Positions 26,689 to 35,029 of a stretch of DNA of 64,000 nt are shown here, one piece after another. The stretch covers positions 186,001-250,000 of the forward strand of contig NZ_ATXG01000001.1 of NCBI RefSeq assembly GCF_000421565.1, given 5' to 3'. Numbering within the stretch: the first letter of the stretch is position 1; every line of letters begins with the position of its first letter. This DNA comes from Agromyces subbeticus DSM 16689. Its GTDB lineage: Bacteria > Actinomycetota > Actinomycetes > Actinomycetales > Microbacteriaceae. Made by a program: the position numbers and the translations under genes. Under the pieces are notes generated by a model, which saw nothing but the letters and a program-made list of their open reading frames with translations, had not been told where the DNA came from and did no database searches.

Positions 26689-27318
26689 ATGCCTGTGGCG
26701 GCCATCAATCCCGCACCGAAGCGGCAGGCGCGAGGAGAGGCGCGCATCGACCAGATCCTGCTGGCCGCTGCGAAGTCCTTCGGCGAGCAGGGGTACGAAG
26801 CGACGACGACGAACGGGATCGCCGCCAGGGCGGGGATCTCGCCGGGATCGTTGTACCAGTTCTTCACGAACAAGGACGACATCGCACACGCCCTCGCGAC
26901 TCGGTACATGGAGCAGCTGAGCGACGTGCAGGCGGAGTCGTTCACCGTCCCCGAAGGCGTCGCTCTCGATCAGGTCGTCTCATCCGCCGTTGGGTCGATC
27001 GTCGACTTCAATCTGGCTCATCCGGGCTTCAAGGCGCTCTTCGCTCGGCCGGACATGCCCGAGTCGATGCGCGCGGCGGCGGCACCCGTCAACGAGCGCC
27101 TCCAGGAGCGGGTCCGGGACATGGTCGCCGCGCTCATTCCCGCTCTCGACGATCAGCGGCTGGATGTCACCGTCGTCGTCGTGCTCCATACCGTCAAGGG
27201 TCTGCTTCCGCCGATCGTGGCCGCGACCGAGTCAATGCGGTCGACCCTCGTCGGTGAATTGGAGCACTCCCTGACGGCCTACCTCCGATCGGTGGCGGCT
27301 ACCGCGGGCTCGGCGTAG
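26689..27318 (+). CDS. TetR-family repressor of the divergent MMPL gene
   Basis: 209 aa. The N-terminal DNA-binding domain runs RIDQILLAAAKSFGEQGYEATTTNGIAARAGISPGSLYQFFTNKDDI, a standard TetR helix-turn-helix; the C-terminal half is a helical ligand pocket of the TetR_C type. I chose ATG 26689 because GAAGGGG is just ahead; GTG 26695 is an alternative. The gene is divergent from the transporter, with two palindromic operators between them, so ligand binding presumably releases repression of an efflux function. Confidence 0.93.
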   Translation: MPVAAINPAPKRQARGEARIDQILLAAAKSFGEQGYEATTTNGIAARAGISPGSLYQFFTNKDDIAHALATRYMEQLSDVQAESFTVPEGVALDQVVSSAVGSIVDFNLAHPGFKALFARPDMPESMRAAAAPVNERLQERVRDMVAALIPALDDQRLDVTVVVVLHTVKGLLPPIVAATESMRSTLVGELEHSLTAYLRSVAATAGSA

Positions 27319-27339
27319 CAGGCGGTCGTCCACCCAGCC

Positions 27340-28152
27340 TCAGTACAGGTCGGGCGAGGGCGTCGACGCCTGGCGGATCGACACGTCGGCGTGACGGTCG
27401 AAGCGGTAGCCGACGCCGCGCACGGTGCGCACGATGTCCTGGTAGTGCGCGAGCTTGGAGCGCAGGCGACGCACGTGCACGTCGATCGTGCGCTCGCTCG
27501 GAGCCTCGTCGTCGGCATCCCACAGGTTGTCGATGAGCTCGTGGCGATCGATGGTGCGGCCCTCGCGCAGCACGAGGAACTGCAGCAGCTCGAACTCCTT
27601 GTAGGTGAGGCCCGCGGCCTCACCGTCGAGCAGCACTCGCTTGCGCGAGATGTCGATGATGACGCCGTTGGGGTGACGGTCGGCGTCGTCGCGGGTGCCG
27701 GCGCCCTCGCGCTGCTTGGCGAGCGCGGCCGGATCCTGCAGGGCGAGACGTACGACATCGACGTCGCGGCCGCCGGCGCCCTCGGGTGCCAGTGCCACGG
27801 CGGCGTAGGTCTCCGCCGAAGGAGCGACCTCGGCGGTGAGTGCGCGGAGTGCCTCGACGATGCGGTGCAGGGTCGTGCCGTCGGCGAGGGCCTTGGCCTC
27901 GTCGATGCCGACGTAGAGCACGAAGCCGCGCGCTTCGGTGCCCTCGGGCACCGCGCGAACCCGCGGAGCGCGGAGTTCGGCGTCGGCTGCCGTCTCAGTC
28001 GTCGGGGTGGCAGCGCGAGATGCGGCAGTGGGCACGGAGCGGAGCGGTGCGGCCGACGTCACGCGTGACGGAGCCGAAGGGGCGGCGGGCAGCGACGGTG
28101 CGGTGCGGGCCTGAACGGTGCGAACGGGAGCGGTTGCGAGTGCGAGAGACAT
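27340..28152 (-). CDS. Winged-helix DNA-binding protein without receiver domain
   Basis: 270 aa. The C-terminal 100 residues are an OmpR/PhoB-type winged helix (LTYKEFELLQFLVLREGRTIDRHELIDNLW, SERTIDVHVRRLRSKLAHYQDIVRTVRGVGYRFD). The N-terminal part has no CheY-like receiver: it starts with a low-complexity Ala/Thr/Pro/Ser tail (about 60 residues) and continues into a segment GFVLYVGIDEAKALADGTTLHRIVEALRALT of unknown fold. It therefore cannot be controlled by phosphotransfer in the usual way. A leader of about 300 bases upstream has hairpins. I infer a transcription regulator; target genes are unknown. Confidence 0.85.
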   Translation of the reverse strand: MSLALATAPVRTVQARTAPSLPAAPSAPSRVTSAAPLRSVPTAASRAATPTTETAADAELRAPRVRAVPEGTEARGFVLYVGIDEAKALADGTTLHRIVEALRALTAEVAPSAETYAAVALAPEGAGGRDVDVVRLALQDPAALAKQREGAGTRDDADRHPNGVIIDISRKRVLLDGEAAGLTYKEFELLQFLVLREGRTIDRHELIDNLWDADDEAPSERTIDVHVRRLRSKLAHYQDIVRTVRGVGYRFDRHADVSIRQASTPSPDLY

Positions 28153-28650
28153 GACGGGAATCCTTGTGTGGAGGGTGCAGCGACAGACCCCGGAAGCGGG
28201 GTTGGAGCGAATGGCCGATTCGGCCGGGAGAACCCCCGCGAGGCGGCGGGTTCAGAGGAGTCGGTGCCGATCGGGATGCGGATCGGCTGCGGGACTCGGC
28301 GGTCGGGTCGCGGTCAGCGGCACATTCGACAACACATGGGTGCACGTGCCGGCATCATCATGCCGGTCGTCCTGAGAGCGCCGGGGGCGGTCAGGTTGCG
28401 TGCGGTGTCAGTCATGAGCGCCAGTCAAACCGATACCCGAGCGTGTGTCAATTCATGACCATTGCGTGACGGGGTGTGACCTCGCATGAGGTGCTCGTTG
28501 CGATGCGGCATCCGGCAGGATCAGTCAGTGCGAGAGAGTGGATGCAAGATTCTGCGATGAAACGATGGATACAAGAATCTTCCGCGCTTGATTCGCGCTG
28601 CGGCGTGTCGGGGCTCGAAGATCCTTCGGTCGCGGATGTCGCGGCAGCGC
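28153..28650. other. Long leader of the winged-helix gene plus upp 3' flank; contains hairpins and a direct repeat
   Basis: No gene is supported in this 498-base region. Near 28349-28366 lies a 7-bp stem with 4-base loop (CCGGCAT/ATGCCGG), and a CCCC/GGGG hairpin sits near 28185-28205; both would lie in the 5' leader of the minus-strand regulator. Two near-identical 15-base units, TGGAT(G/A)CAAGA(T/A)TCT, lie at 28539-28553 and 28566-28580, spaced 27 bases apart. They look like operator half-sites but no plus-strand gene follows. Confidence 0.4.
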
Positions 28651-29286
28651 TTATACCGTGCCGTAGAGGCGGTCGCCGGCGTCGCCGAGACCGGGCACGA
28701 TGTAGCCGAGCTCGTTGAGTCGTTCGTCGACGGCGCCGAGCACGACGGTCACTTCTCCGCGACCCTGCATCGCCTGCTCGACCGCGGCGAGCCCCTCGGG
28801 CGCTGCGAGGATGCAGATCGCCGTGACATCCGTGGCCCCGCGCTTCAGCAGGAACTCGATCGCGGCGATGAGCGAGCCGCCCGTCGCGAGCATCGGGTCG
28901 AGCACGAAGCACTGCCGGTCGCTGAGGTCGTCGGGCAGGCGCTCGGCGTAGGTGGTCGGTTCGAGCGTCTCTTCATTGCGCGCCATACCGAGGAAGCCGA
29001 CCTCGGCCGTGGGCACGAGCTTCGTCATGCCCTCGAGCATGCCGAGCCCGGCGCGGAGGATCGGCACGATGAGCGGCTTGGGGTCGGCGATGCGCACGCC
29101 CGTCGTCGGCGCCACCGGGGTGACGATGTCGACCGGCTCGACGCGCACGCCGCGGGTGCCCTCGTACGCGAGCAGGGTCATCAGCTCTTCGACCAGCGAG
29201 CGGAACACCGGTGACGGGGTCTTCTCGTCGCGGAGCACCGTCAGCTTGTGGGTGATGAGCGGGTGATCGGCAACGTGGACTCGCAT
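28651..29286 (-). CDS. upp: Uracil phosphoribosyltransferase
   Basis: 211 aa. Upp makes UMP from uracil and PRPP, the pyrimidine salvage step. The start [23 protein letters not shown] and the motifs [34 protein letters not shown] and [11 protein letters not shown] (PRPP loop) identify it, and the end [20 protein letters not shown] carries the C-terminal uracil-binding part. The frame is open far upstream (to 29748) across another gene, but the family start is at 29286. Cytoplasmic housekeeping gene. Confidence 0.97.
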   Translation of the reverse strand: MRVHVADHPLITHKLTVLRDEKTPSPVFRSLVEELMTLLAYEGTRGVRVEPVDIVTPVAPTTGVRIADPKPLIVPILRAGLGMLEGMTKLVPTAEVGFLGMARNEETLEPTTYAERLPDDLSDRQCFVLDPMLATGGSLIAAIEFLLKRGATDVTAICILAAPEGLAAVEQAMQGRGEVTVVLGAVDERLNELGYIVPGLGDAGDRLYGTV

Positions 29287-29318
29287 GGGCTCGAGTCTAC
29301 TGAGCGGCAGGGCCGGCG

Positions 29319-29702
29319 TCAGCGCCAGAAGACCGCCACGGCGACGTTCGCGATGGCGACGATGCCGGCGCCCCAGAGCACCGCGCGCAGCGGGGCGTCC
29401 GTGCGCTCGGCGCGCTTGATGGCGCGGCCGCGAACCATGCCGACGATCGCGAGGACGAGCACGACGAGTGCGAGCGCGAGTTTCACCACGGCCTTCGCGC
29501 GATCGATCTCGGTGCCGCCGATCTCGTTCACCGCGATCAGGGCGACGCCGGTGACGAGCTGCACGATCGACCCGACCAGCACGGGCGAGAAGTCGAAGCC
29601 CGAGCGCCGTGGCATCTGCAGGATGTAGGCGCCGATGATGGCGGCGAGCCCGACGAAGTGCACGACGAGCAGCACGAGGCGGGTGAGTTCGAGGGGGTCC
29701 AT
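29319..29702 (-). CDS. Small membrane protein, four helices
   Basis: 127 aa. Four hydrophobic segments are clear: about residues 8-28 ([20 protein letters not shown]), 42-58, 68-86 and 105-125. An intrinsic conserved [20 protein letters not shown] motif lies between helices 1 and 2, and charged residues DRAK precede helix 3. ATG 29702 has AGGAG eight bases upstream. Function unknown. It is divergent from a TetR gene with a palindrome between them, so that regulator may control it. Confidence 0.8.
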   Translation of the reverse strand: MDPLELTRLVLLVVHFVGLAAIIGAYILQMPRRSGFDFSPVLVGSIVQLVTGVALIAVNEIGGTEIDRAKAVVKLALALVVLVLAIVGMVRGRAIKRAERTDAPLRAVLWGAGIVAIANVAVAVFWR

Positions 29703-29754
29703 GTGCGATCTCCTGGGTGTTCGATGAGCCGGCGGCAAGCTGGCTCAAGGGGTT

Positions 29755-29768
29755 AGTAAGTGTTTACT
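29755..29768. promoter_or_regulatory. Putative TetR operator
   Basis: AGTAAGTGTTTACT is a palindrome with 5-base arms (AGTAA/TTACT) and a 4-base centre, midway in the 110 bases between the divergent small membrane gene and the TetR gene at 29813. It resembles operators that begin GAGTAAACA in TetR systems. Autoregulation is inferred. Confidence 0.5.
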
Positions 29769-29812
29769 CACCCCGATGCTACGATATCTGGAGACGGCTG
29801 TACAGGAGGCCC

Positions 29813-30421
29813 ATGTCGACGCGAGACCGCATCCTCGATGCCGCCGCCCGAGTGATGACCGAGCGCGGCATCGCGGCCACCACGACGCGCGCGATCGCTG
29901 CCGCCGCCTCGTGCTCGGAGGCACTGCTGTACAAGCACTTCGCCGACAAGCAGCAGATCTTCCTCGCGGTGCTGCTCGAACGTATGCCGGGCGTCGGTGC
30001 AGCCGATGACCGTGCGACCGGGGTGCCGGTGGCAGGTGCGGCGGAGGTCACGACCGATGCCGAGCGACTCACCGAGCTGACCCGGCGCCTCTTCGACTTC
30101 TTCGTGCGCTCGTTCCCGATCTCGGTCTCGATCTTCGGCAGTCCTGAGCTGCTCGCCGAGCACCGCGACGCGATCCGCGCGCACGGCTACGGGCCCGAGG
30201 GCGCCATCGCGTTGGCGGCGGGTCAGCTTCGGCGCGACCAGCGATCAGGCGCATTCGCCGGGGGTGGTGACCTCGAGGCCGTCGCGTCGGTGCTCGTGGG
30301 CTTCGCGTTCCACCAGGCGTTCCTGGCGACCTTCGACGGACGCGACTCGCTGCCCGCCGAGGCCGTACAACGCGCCGTCGCCACCGTGCTGCCTGCGCTC
30401 GAGGCGGGTGACCGTGCCTGA
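29813..30421 (+). CDS. TetR-family transcriptional regulator
   Basis: 202 aa. N-terminal helix-turn-helix: RDRILDAAARVMTERGIAATTTRAIAAAASCSEALLYKHFADKQQIF. The C-terminal half is helical and variable. ATG 29813 follows AGGAGG at a good distance; a longer open frame from 29717 crosses the operator and is unlikely. Its stop overlaps the start of tadA, so the two are co-transcribed. The palindrome upstream suggests autoregulation and control of the divergent membrane gene. Ligand unknown. Confidence 0.92.
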   Translation: MSTRDRILDAAARVMTERGIAATTTRAIAAAASCSEALLYKHFADKQQIFLAVLLERMPGVGAADDRATGVPVAGAAEVTTDAERLTELTRRLFDFFVRSFPISVSIFGSPELLAEHRDAIRAHGYGPEGAIALAAGQLRRDQRSGAFAGGGDLEAVASVLVGFAFHQAFLATFDGRDSLPAEAVQRAVATVLPALEAGDRA

Positions 30422-30884
30422 GCTGTCACTGCACAGGGAATGGATGCGCCTCGCGCTCGCCGAAGCCGCGCAAGCGCCGGCGACCCGCGACGTGCCGGTC
30501 GGCGCCGTCGTCGTCGACGCGAACGGAACGGTCATCGCGTCGCGGCGCAACGAGCGCGAGCTCATCGGCGATCCCACGGCGCACGCCGAGCTGCTCGCGC
30601 TCCGTTCAGCGGCCGAGGTCACGGGCGACTGGCGCCTGACCGAGTGCACGCTCGTGGTCACGCTCGAGCCGTGCGTCATGTGCGCTGGGGCGATCCTCGC
30701 GGCGCGCGTTCCGACCGTCGTGTTCGGCGCGTGGGATGAGAAGGCCGGCGCCGCGGGTTCGCTCTACGACGTGCTGCGCGACCGCCGGCTCAACCACCGG
30801 GTCGAGGTGTTCGCGGGCGTCGAGGCGGATGCCGCGGCGCAGCTGCTGCTCGAGTTCTTCGACGACCCGCTGCGCCGCCCGTGA
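30414..30884 (+). CDS. tadA: tRNA(adenine34) deaminase
   Basis: 156 aa. TadA converts A34 of tRNA-Arg(ACG) to inosine for wobble decoding. Zinc and catalytic residues are in TAHAEL (His57, Glu59) and PCVMC (Cys87, Cys90); DVPVGAVVVDANG and LYDVLRDRRLNHRVEVFAGV are typical. I chose GTG 30414, overlapping the TetR stop; GTG 30408 is equally possible. Downstream is a long palindrome (30929-31004). Confidence 0.93.
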   Translation: MPELSLHREWMRLALAEAAQAPATRDVPVGAVVVDANGTVIASRRNERELIGDPTAHAELLALRSAAEVTGDWRLTECTLVVTLEPCVMCAGAILAARVPTVVFGAWDEKAGAAGSLYDVLRDRRLNHRVEVFAGVEADAAAQLLLEFFDDPLRRP

Positions 30885-30928
30885 GGCTCGCACCCGGCTC
30901 AGAACCGGCTCGGGTCTGAGATCTCGCG

Positions 30929-31004
30929 CTGGAGTACCCGATGTGCGCCGGAGTACCTAGGCGCGCGTCACATCGGGTGCTCAGGCGCACATCGGGTACT
31001 CCAG
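30929..31004. repeat. Perfect 21-bp inverted repeat with nested partial copies
   Basis: The arms 30929-30949 and 30984-31004 are exact reverse complements over 21 bases; core unit GGAGTACCCGATGTGC. The 34-base loop holds two degenerate copies of the same unit, one in each orientation (GGAGTACC at about 30950, CACATCGGGTGCTC at about 30970). It lies between the convergent tadA and amidotransferase genes. It may act as a terminator but resembles a REP-like mobile palindrome more. Confidence 0.8.
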
Positions 31005-31039
31005 CGGCGGCAGGAGAACAGGGGAGAGCGAGCGAGCGA

Positions 31040-31771
31040 TCAGGCGATCGCGCGCTCGGCGCGAGCGGCGAGGCCGTCGAGGTACTCGCCGAGCAGGGCA
31101 GCGGATGCCGCTTGCGCACGCGGCCCGAACGACGCGCGCTCGGCGCGCAGCTGCTCGCGGCTGAGCCCGTAGTCGGGCAGCTCGTCACCCCACTCGCGCA
31201 GCCAGTCCTCATGGATCTCGTCGGTCACCTCGGGGTGGAACTGCACCGCGAGCAGCCAGTCGCCGCGCGCGAACGCCTGGTTCTCGTAGGCACCCGAGGA
31301 CGCCAGTCGTTCGACGCCCGCCGGCAACTCGAAGGTGTCGCCGTGCCACTGCACGGTGGGCACCTCGGCGAAGTGCCGCACGGGCGAGCCGGCACCGACC
31401 TCGGTCGGCTCGACCGTCAGCCAGCCGACCTCTTTGCGCGGGCCGGCGAACACCTCGGCGCCGAGCGAGCTCGCGAGCAGTTGTGCGCCGAGGCAGACGC
31501 CGAAGACTGGGGCCTCGGCGGCGATGCGTTCGCGCAGCAGCTCGATCTCGTCGGCGAGGTACGGATAGCGGTCGGTCTCGTAGGCGCCCTCGTCGCCGCC
31601 GAGCACCACGACGAGGTCGGGAGCGAGGGCATCGAGCGCTGCGATATCCGTGGTCGGGGCGTCGACCGTGACGATCTCGTAGCCGTGCGCCTCGAGTGTC
31701 GGCCCGAGGTTGCCGAGGCCGATCGCCGAGTCGTGCCGCAGCACAAGCGCGGTGCGTGGGCGAGCGGTCAC
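31040..31771 (-). CDS. Class I glutamine amidotransferase-like protein
   Basis: 243 aa. Catalytic Cys is in FGVCLGAQLLA and the His-Glu pair is in QFHPEVTDE, so the GATase triad is complete. It has the look of the GMP-synthase-like free-standing amidotransferases (VLRHDSAIGLGNLGPTL; NQAFARGDWLLAVQFHPE). No synthase domain is attached. GTG 31771 overlaps the stop of the upstream CDF gene (GTGA), so it is translationally coupled to it. The acceptor of ammonia is unknown. Confidence 0.87.
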   Translation of the reverse strand: MTARPRTALVLRHDSAIGLGNLGPTLEAHGYEIVTVDAPTTDIAALDALAPDLVVVLGGDEGAYETDRYPYLADEIELLRERIAAEAPVFGVCLGAQLLASSLGAEVFAGPRKEVGWLTVEPTEVGAGSPVRHFAEVPTVQWHGDTFELPAGVERLASSGAYENQAFARGDWLLAVQFHPEVTDEIHEDWLREWGDELPDYGLSREQLRAERASFGPRAQAASAALLGEYLDGLAARAERAIA

Positions 31772-32730
31772 TCGAGGCCCTTGATGACGATCGCGTCGGT
31801 GGGCGGGGCCGCCTGGTTCGGCTCGAAGTAGACGTCGGGTTCGACGTAGATGACGCGTGCGGCCGGCACCGCCTCGCGGATGCGGTGCTCGATGGCGTTC
31901 GTCGCCGCCGACACCTCGAGCAGGCGCTGGTCGGCCGTGAAGCCGATCTTCGCCGCGACGAGCAGCTCGTCGGGGCCGAGGTAGAGGGTCTTCATGTGGA
32001 TGATGCGCTCGGCCTCGGGGCCGGCGAGGATCGCCTGCTCGATGCGCGTCACGTCGTCGTCGTTGGCACCCTCGCCCACGAGCAGCGACTTCGTCTCGAT
32101 GCCGAGCACGATCGCGACCACGATGAGCAGCGTGCCGATGAAGAGTGTGCCGATGGCGTCGAAGAGCGGGTTGCCGGTGATGATCGTGAGGCCCACGCCG
32201 ATGAACGCGAAGACGAGGCCGAGCAGCGCCGCGATGTCTTCGAGCAGCACGACCGGCAGCTCGGGGGCCTTCGCCCGGCGCACGAACTGCACCCAGCTGA
32301 GCTTGCCGCGCACGTGGTTCGACTCCCTGACCGCGGTGCGCAGCGAGAAGGACTCGAGCACGATCGCGATCGACAGTACGAGGATCGGCAGCCACGGCAC
32401 GTCGAGCTCGTGCGGGTGCTGCAGCTTGTCGATGCCCTCGTAGATCGAGAAGACGCCACCGACCGAGAACAGGATGATCGAGACGACGAAGGCGTAGACG
32501 TATCGCTCGCGGCCGTAGCCGAACGGGTGCTCCTTGTCGGCTGCTCGCTTCGCCTGGCGGCCGCCGAAGATGAGCAGCAGCTGGTTTCCGGCATCGGCGA
32601 CCGAGTGCACGGCCTCGGCCAGCATCGACGAGGAGCCGGAGAAGGCCCACGCGATGAACTTGGTGATCGCGATGCCGGTGTTCGCGAGGAAGGCCGCGAT
32701 GATTGCTTTGTTGCCGCCCGATGCGCTCAT
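31768..32730 (-). CDS. Cation diffusion facilitator transporter
   Basis: 320 aa. CDF proteins export Zn2+, Fe2+, Co2+, or Mn2+ in exchange for protons. Six predicted helices are seen, with the metal motifs AEAVHSVADAGNQ (His-x3-Asp in helix 2) and, in helix 5, an equivalent FAFIGVGLTIITGNPLFDAIG; a cytoplasmic C-terminal domain (TRIEQAILAGPEAERIIHMKTLYLGPDELLV) follows. The long DGREAPFGYGRERYVY-like loop typical of the family reads HPFGYGRERYVYAF. Metal is not predictable. Forms a two-gene unit with the amidotransferase. Confidence 0.92.
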   Translation of the reverse strand: MSASGGNKAIIAAFLANTGIAITKFIAWAFSGSSSMLAEAVHSVADAGNQLLLIFGGRQAKRAADKEHPFGYGRERYVYAFVVSIILFSVGGVFSIYEGIDKLQHPHELDVPWLPILVLSIAIVLESFSLRTAVRESNHVRGKLSWVQFVRRAKAPELPVVLLEDIAALLGLVFAFIGVGLTIITGNPLFDAIGTLFIGTLLIVVAIVLGIETKSLLVGEGANDDDVTRIEQAILAGPEAERIIHMKTLYLGPDELLVAAKIGFTADQRLLEVSAATNAIEHRIREAVPAARVIYVEPDVYFEPNQAAPPTDAIVIKGLE

Positions 32731-32810
32731 GCAGCAATCCTAAAGGGGCTTCAGCGCGCACGACACGTGCGTCGGGGCACAGCAATCGAGCCCGAACCTA
32801 GGATGGTCGC

Positions 32811-33662
32811 ATGAGTGCCGACGCCCCCGTCCGACTGCCCGCGATCGCCTTTCTCGGGGCAGGTTCGATGGCCAGGGCGGTGCTCACCGGCCTGCTGCAG
32901 CCCGGCATCGCGATCGACGGCGGCATCCGCGCCACGAATCGCAGCGAAGCGAAGGCGGCCGAGCTCGCCGAACTGCCAGGGGTCACTTCCTACGCCACGG
33001 AGACGGATGCCGCGGCCAACCGCATCGCCGTCGCCGGCGCGAAGCTCGTGGTGGTTGCGGTCAAGCCCGCGATGGTGCCCGCCCTGCTCGAGGAGATCGC
33101 CGACGCCCTCGAACCCGGCGCGGTCGTCGTGAGCGTCGCGGCCGGCGTCACCGTGGCGACCTTCGAGTCACTGCTGCCGGAGTCGGTCGCGGTGATCCGC
33201 TCGATGCCCAATACCCCGGCGGTCGTCGGTCGAGCCGTCACCGGCGTCTCGGCGGGTACCCGATCGAGCGAGTCGGATCTCGCGCTCGCGGTGTCGCTCT
33301 TCGAGACGGTCGGCGAGGTGCTCGTCGTGCCCGAGGAGCAGATCGACGCGCTCTCGACGATCTCGGGATCGGGCCCGGCCTACGTCTTCTTCCTGATCGA
33401 GCAGCTCACCGCGGCCGCCGTCGACAAGGGCTTCACACCCGAGCAGGCCGCGGTCATGGTCGAGGGCACGTTCCGCGGCGCGAGCGAGCTGCTCGCGGCA
33501 TCCGATGCCGGGCCTGCCGAGCTGCGCCGCCGGGTCACGAGCCCGAAGGGCACCACCGAGCGCGCGATCGTGGTGCTCGAACAGGCGTCGCTGAAGTCGG
33601 TCTTCGACCGCGCGACCGACGCGGCGCTCGCCCGTGCTCGCGAGCTCGCGGCCGGGGCATGA
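32811..33662 (+). CDS. proC: Pyrroline-5-carboxylate reductase
   Basis: 283 aa. ProC makes proline from pyrroline-5-carboxylate with NAD(P)H. The N-terminal Rossmann motif is IAFLGAGSMARAVLTGLL, and the C-terminal signature is ISGSGPAYVFFLIEQLTAAAVDKGF plus the final SPKGTTERAIVVLEQ. ATG 32811 is the first of a plus-strand pair; the stop overlaps the GH20 start (ATGA at 33659). Cytoplasmic. Confidence 0.96.
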   Translation: MSADAPVRLPAIAFLGAGSMARAVLTGLLQPGIAIDGGIRATNRSEAKAAELAELPGVTSYATETDAAANRIAVAGAKLVVVAVKPAMVPALLEEIADALEPGAVVVSVAAGVTVATFESLLPESVAVIRSMPNTPAVVGRAVTGVSAGTRSSESDLALAVSLFETVGEVLVVPEEQIDALSTISGSGPAYVFFLIEQLTAAAVDKGFTPEQAAVMVEGTFRGASELLAASDAGPAELRRRVTSPKGTTERAIVVLEQASLKSVFDRATDAALARARELAAGA

Positions 33663-34999
33663 AGCCGGGCATGAGTCGCGACATGAACCCGGGCGCCGTC
33701 GAGCGCGCGCCGCTCGCCCTCGACGGCGAGCCCCGGTTCGCCTGGCGCGGCGTGATGCTCGATGTCGCGCGTCGCTTCCGGCCGATCCCCGAGCTCGAAC
33801 GATTCGTCGACCTGCTCGCCGCCCACGGCGTCAACGTGCTGCAGCTGCACCTCACCGATGATCAGGGGTGGCGGTTCGAGGTGCGCGCCTACCCGCGGCT
33901 CACCGAGATCGGCAGGCACCGCAGCGCATCGCAACTCGGGCACGGGCAGGCGTCGACCCTCGACGGGGTGCCCCACGAGGGCTGGTACACGCAGCACGAG
34001 CTGCGCGGCCTCGTGCGATACGCGGCCGCCCGCGGCATCCGCATCGTTCCCGAGATCGACGTGCCCGGGCACGCGCGGGCGATTCTCGCCGCGTATCCCG
34101 AGTACGGCGTCGGGGGCGCAGCGGCGGTCGCCGAGCGGGTCACCGAGCCGTGGACGCGGTTCGGCATCGACGACGAGGTGCTGAACGTCGAGGAGTCGAC
34201 CGTGGCGTTCGTCTGCGCGGTCTTCGACGAGTTGTGCGAGGTGTTCGACGGCGAGCTCGTCGGCATCGGCGGCGACGAGGCGCAGAAGACGCGATGGCGC
34301 GGCGACCCGCGAACGCAGCAGCTGCTCGTCGAGCGCGGGCTCGCCGACGAGGAGGAACTGCAGGCGTGGTTCCTCGGGCGCATCGCGGGGCATCTCGCCG
34401 CGCGAGGTCGCCGCGTGATCGGCTGGGACGAGATGCTCGAGGGGCGCGACCCGGCTCCAGACGCCGTCGTCGCGTCATGGCGCGGGCCGGTCGGCGCCGA
34501 ACTCGGCGCCCGCCTCGGCCACGAGGTCGTGCTGTGCCCCGACCTCTGGACGTACTTCGACTACCGGCAGTCGGATGACCCGGCCGAGCCGATCCCGGTC
34601 GGCACGGTGCTCGCGCTCGAGGACGTCGCTGCGTTCGACCCGCTGCCGGCGTCGTCGTCGACCGCACTTCGCAAGCGCGTGATCGGCCTGCAGGCGAACG
34701 TCTGGACCGAGCACCTCGACACTCGCGACCGCCTCGACTACGCCGTGTTCCCGAGGCTCGGGGCGTTCGCCGAGATCGCCTGGAACGGCGGCCCGCTCGA
34801 CTGGGCGTCGTTCGCCGAACGGCTTCCGGGCTATCTCGCGTGGCTCGATGAACAGGGCGTCGACTACCGGCCCCTCGACGGCCCGCGAGCCGAGCAGCAG
34901 CGCCCGGGCGTTCCGGGCGTGCCGCGCGACCGCGCCGCGCGCATCGCCGAGCTCGAGCGGTTGACGGCGTCGCTGCGGTCGGCGCCGGTCGTCGAGTAG
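33659..34999 (+). CDS. Beta-N-acetylhexosaminidase, GH20 family (short form)
   Basis: 446 aa, second GH20 in the window. It has the barrel motifs RFAWRGVMLDVARRFRPI, LQLHLTDDQGWRFEV and the catalytic Asp-Glu in LVGIGGDEAQK; Trp in LQANVWTEH. Unlike the 7375 gene it has no N-terminal GH20b domain: only about 24 residues precede the barrel. No signal peptide. Its end motif YRPLDGPRAEQQRPGVPG resembles that of the long form, so the two are related copies. Coupled to proC by overlap, a curious pairing. Inferred to cleave GlcNAc in the cytoplasm. Confidence 0.9.
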   Translation: MKPGMSRDMNPGAVERAPLALDGEPRFAWRGVMLDVARRFRPIPELERFVDLLAAHGVNVLQLHLTDDQGWRFEVRAYPRLTEIGRHRSASQLGHGQASTLDGVPHEGWYTQHELRGLVRYAAARGIRIVPEIDVPGHARAILAAYPEYGVGGAAAVAERVTEPWTRFGIDDEVLNVEESTVAFVCAVFDELCEVFDGELVGIGGDEAQKTRWRGDPRTQQLLVERGLADEEELQAWFLGRIAGHLAARGRRVIGWDEMLEGRDPAPDAVVASWRGPVGAELGARLGHEVVLCPDLWTYFDYRQSDDPAEPIPVGTVLALEDVAAFDPLPASSSTALRKRVIGLQANVWTEHLDTRDRLDYAVFPRLGAFAEIAWNGGPLDWASFAERLPGYLAWLDEQGVDYRPLDGPRAEQQRPGVPGVPRDRAARIAELERLTASLRSAPVVE

Positions 35000-35029
35000 C
35001 TCACACGGCTCAGGCCGGTCGTGCGCCCG

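Noticed and set aside
25169..26920. 583-aa plus-strand frame opposite MMPL
   Set aside because: Runs antisense to the transporter and into TetR in the wrong frame; composition typical of a shadow.
30929..31004. Reading the palindrome as a simple terminator
   Set aside because: No T-run on either strand and nested copies suggest a repeat element; termination is only a possible side effect.
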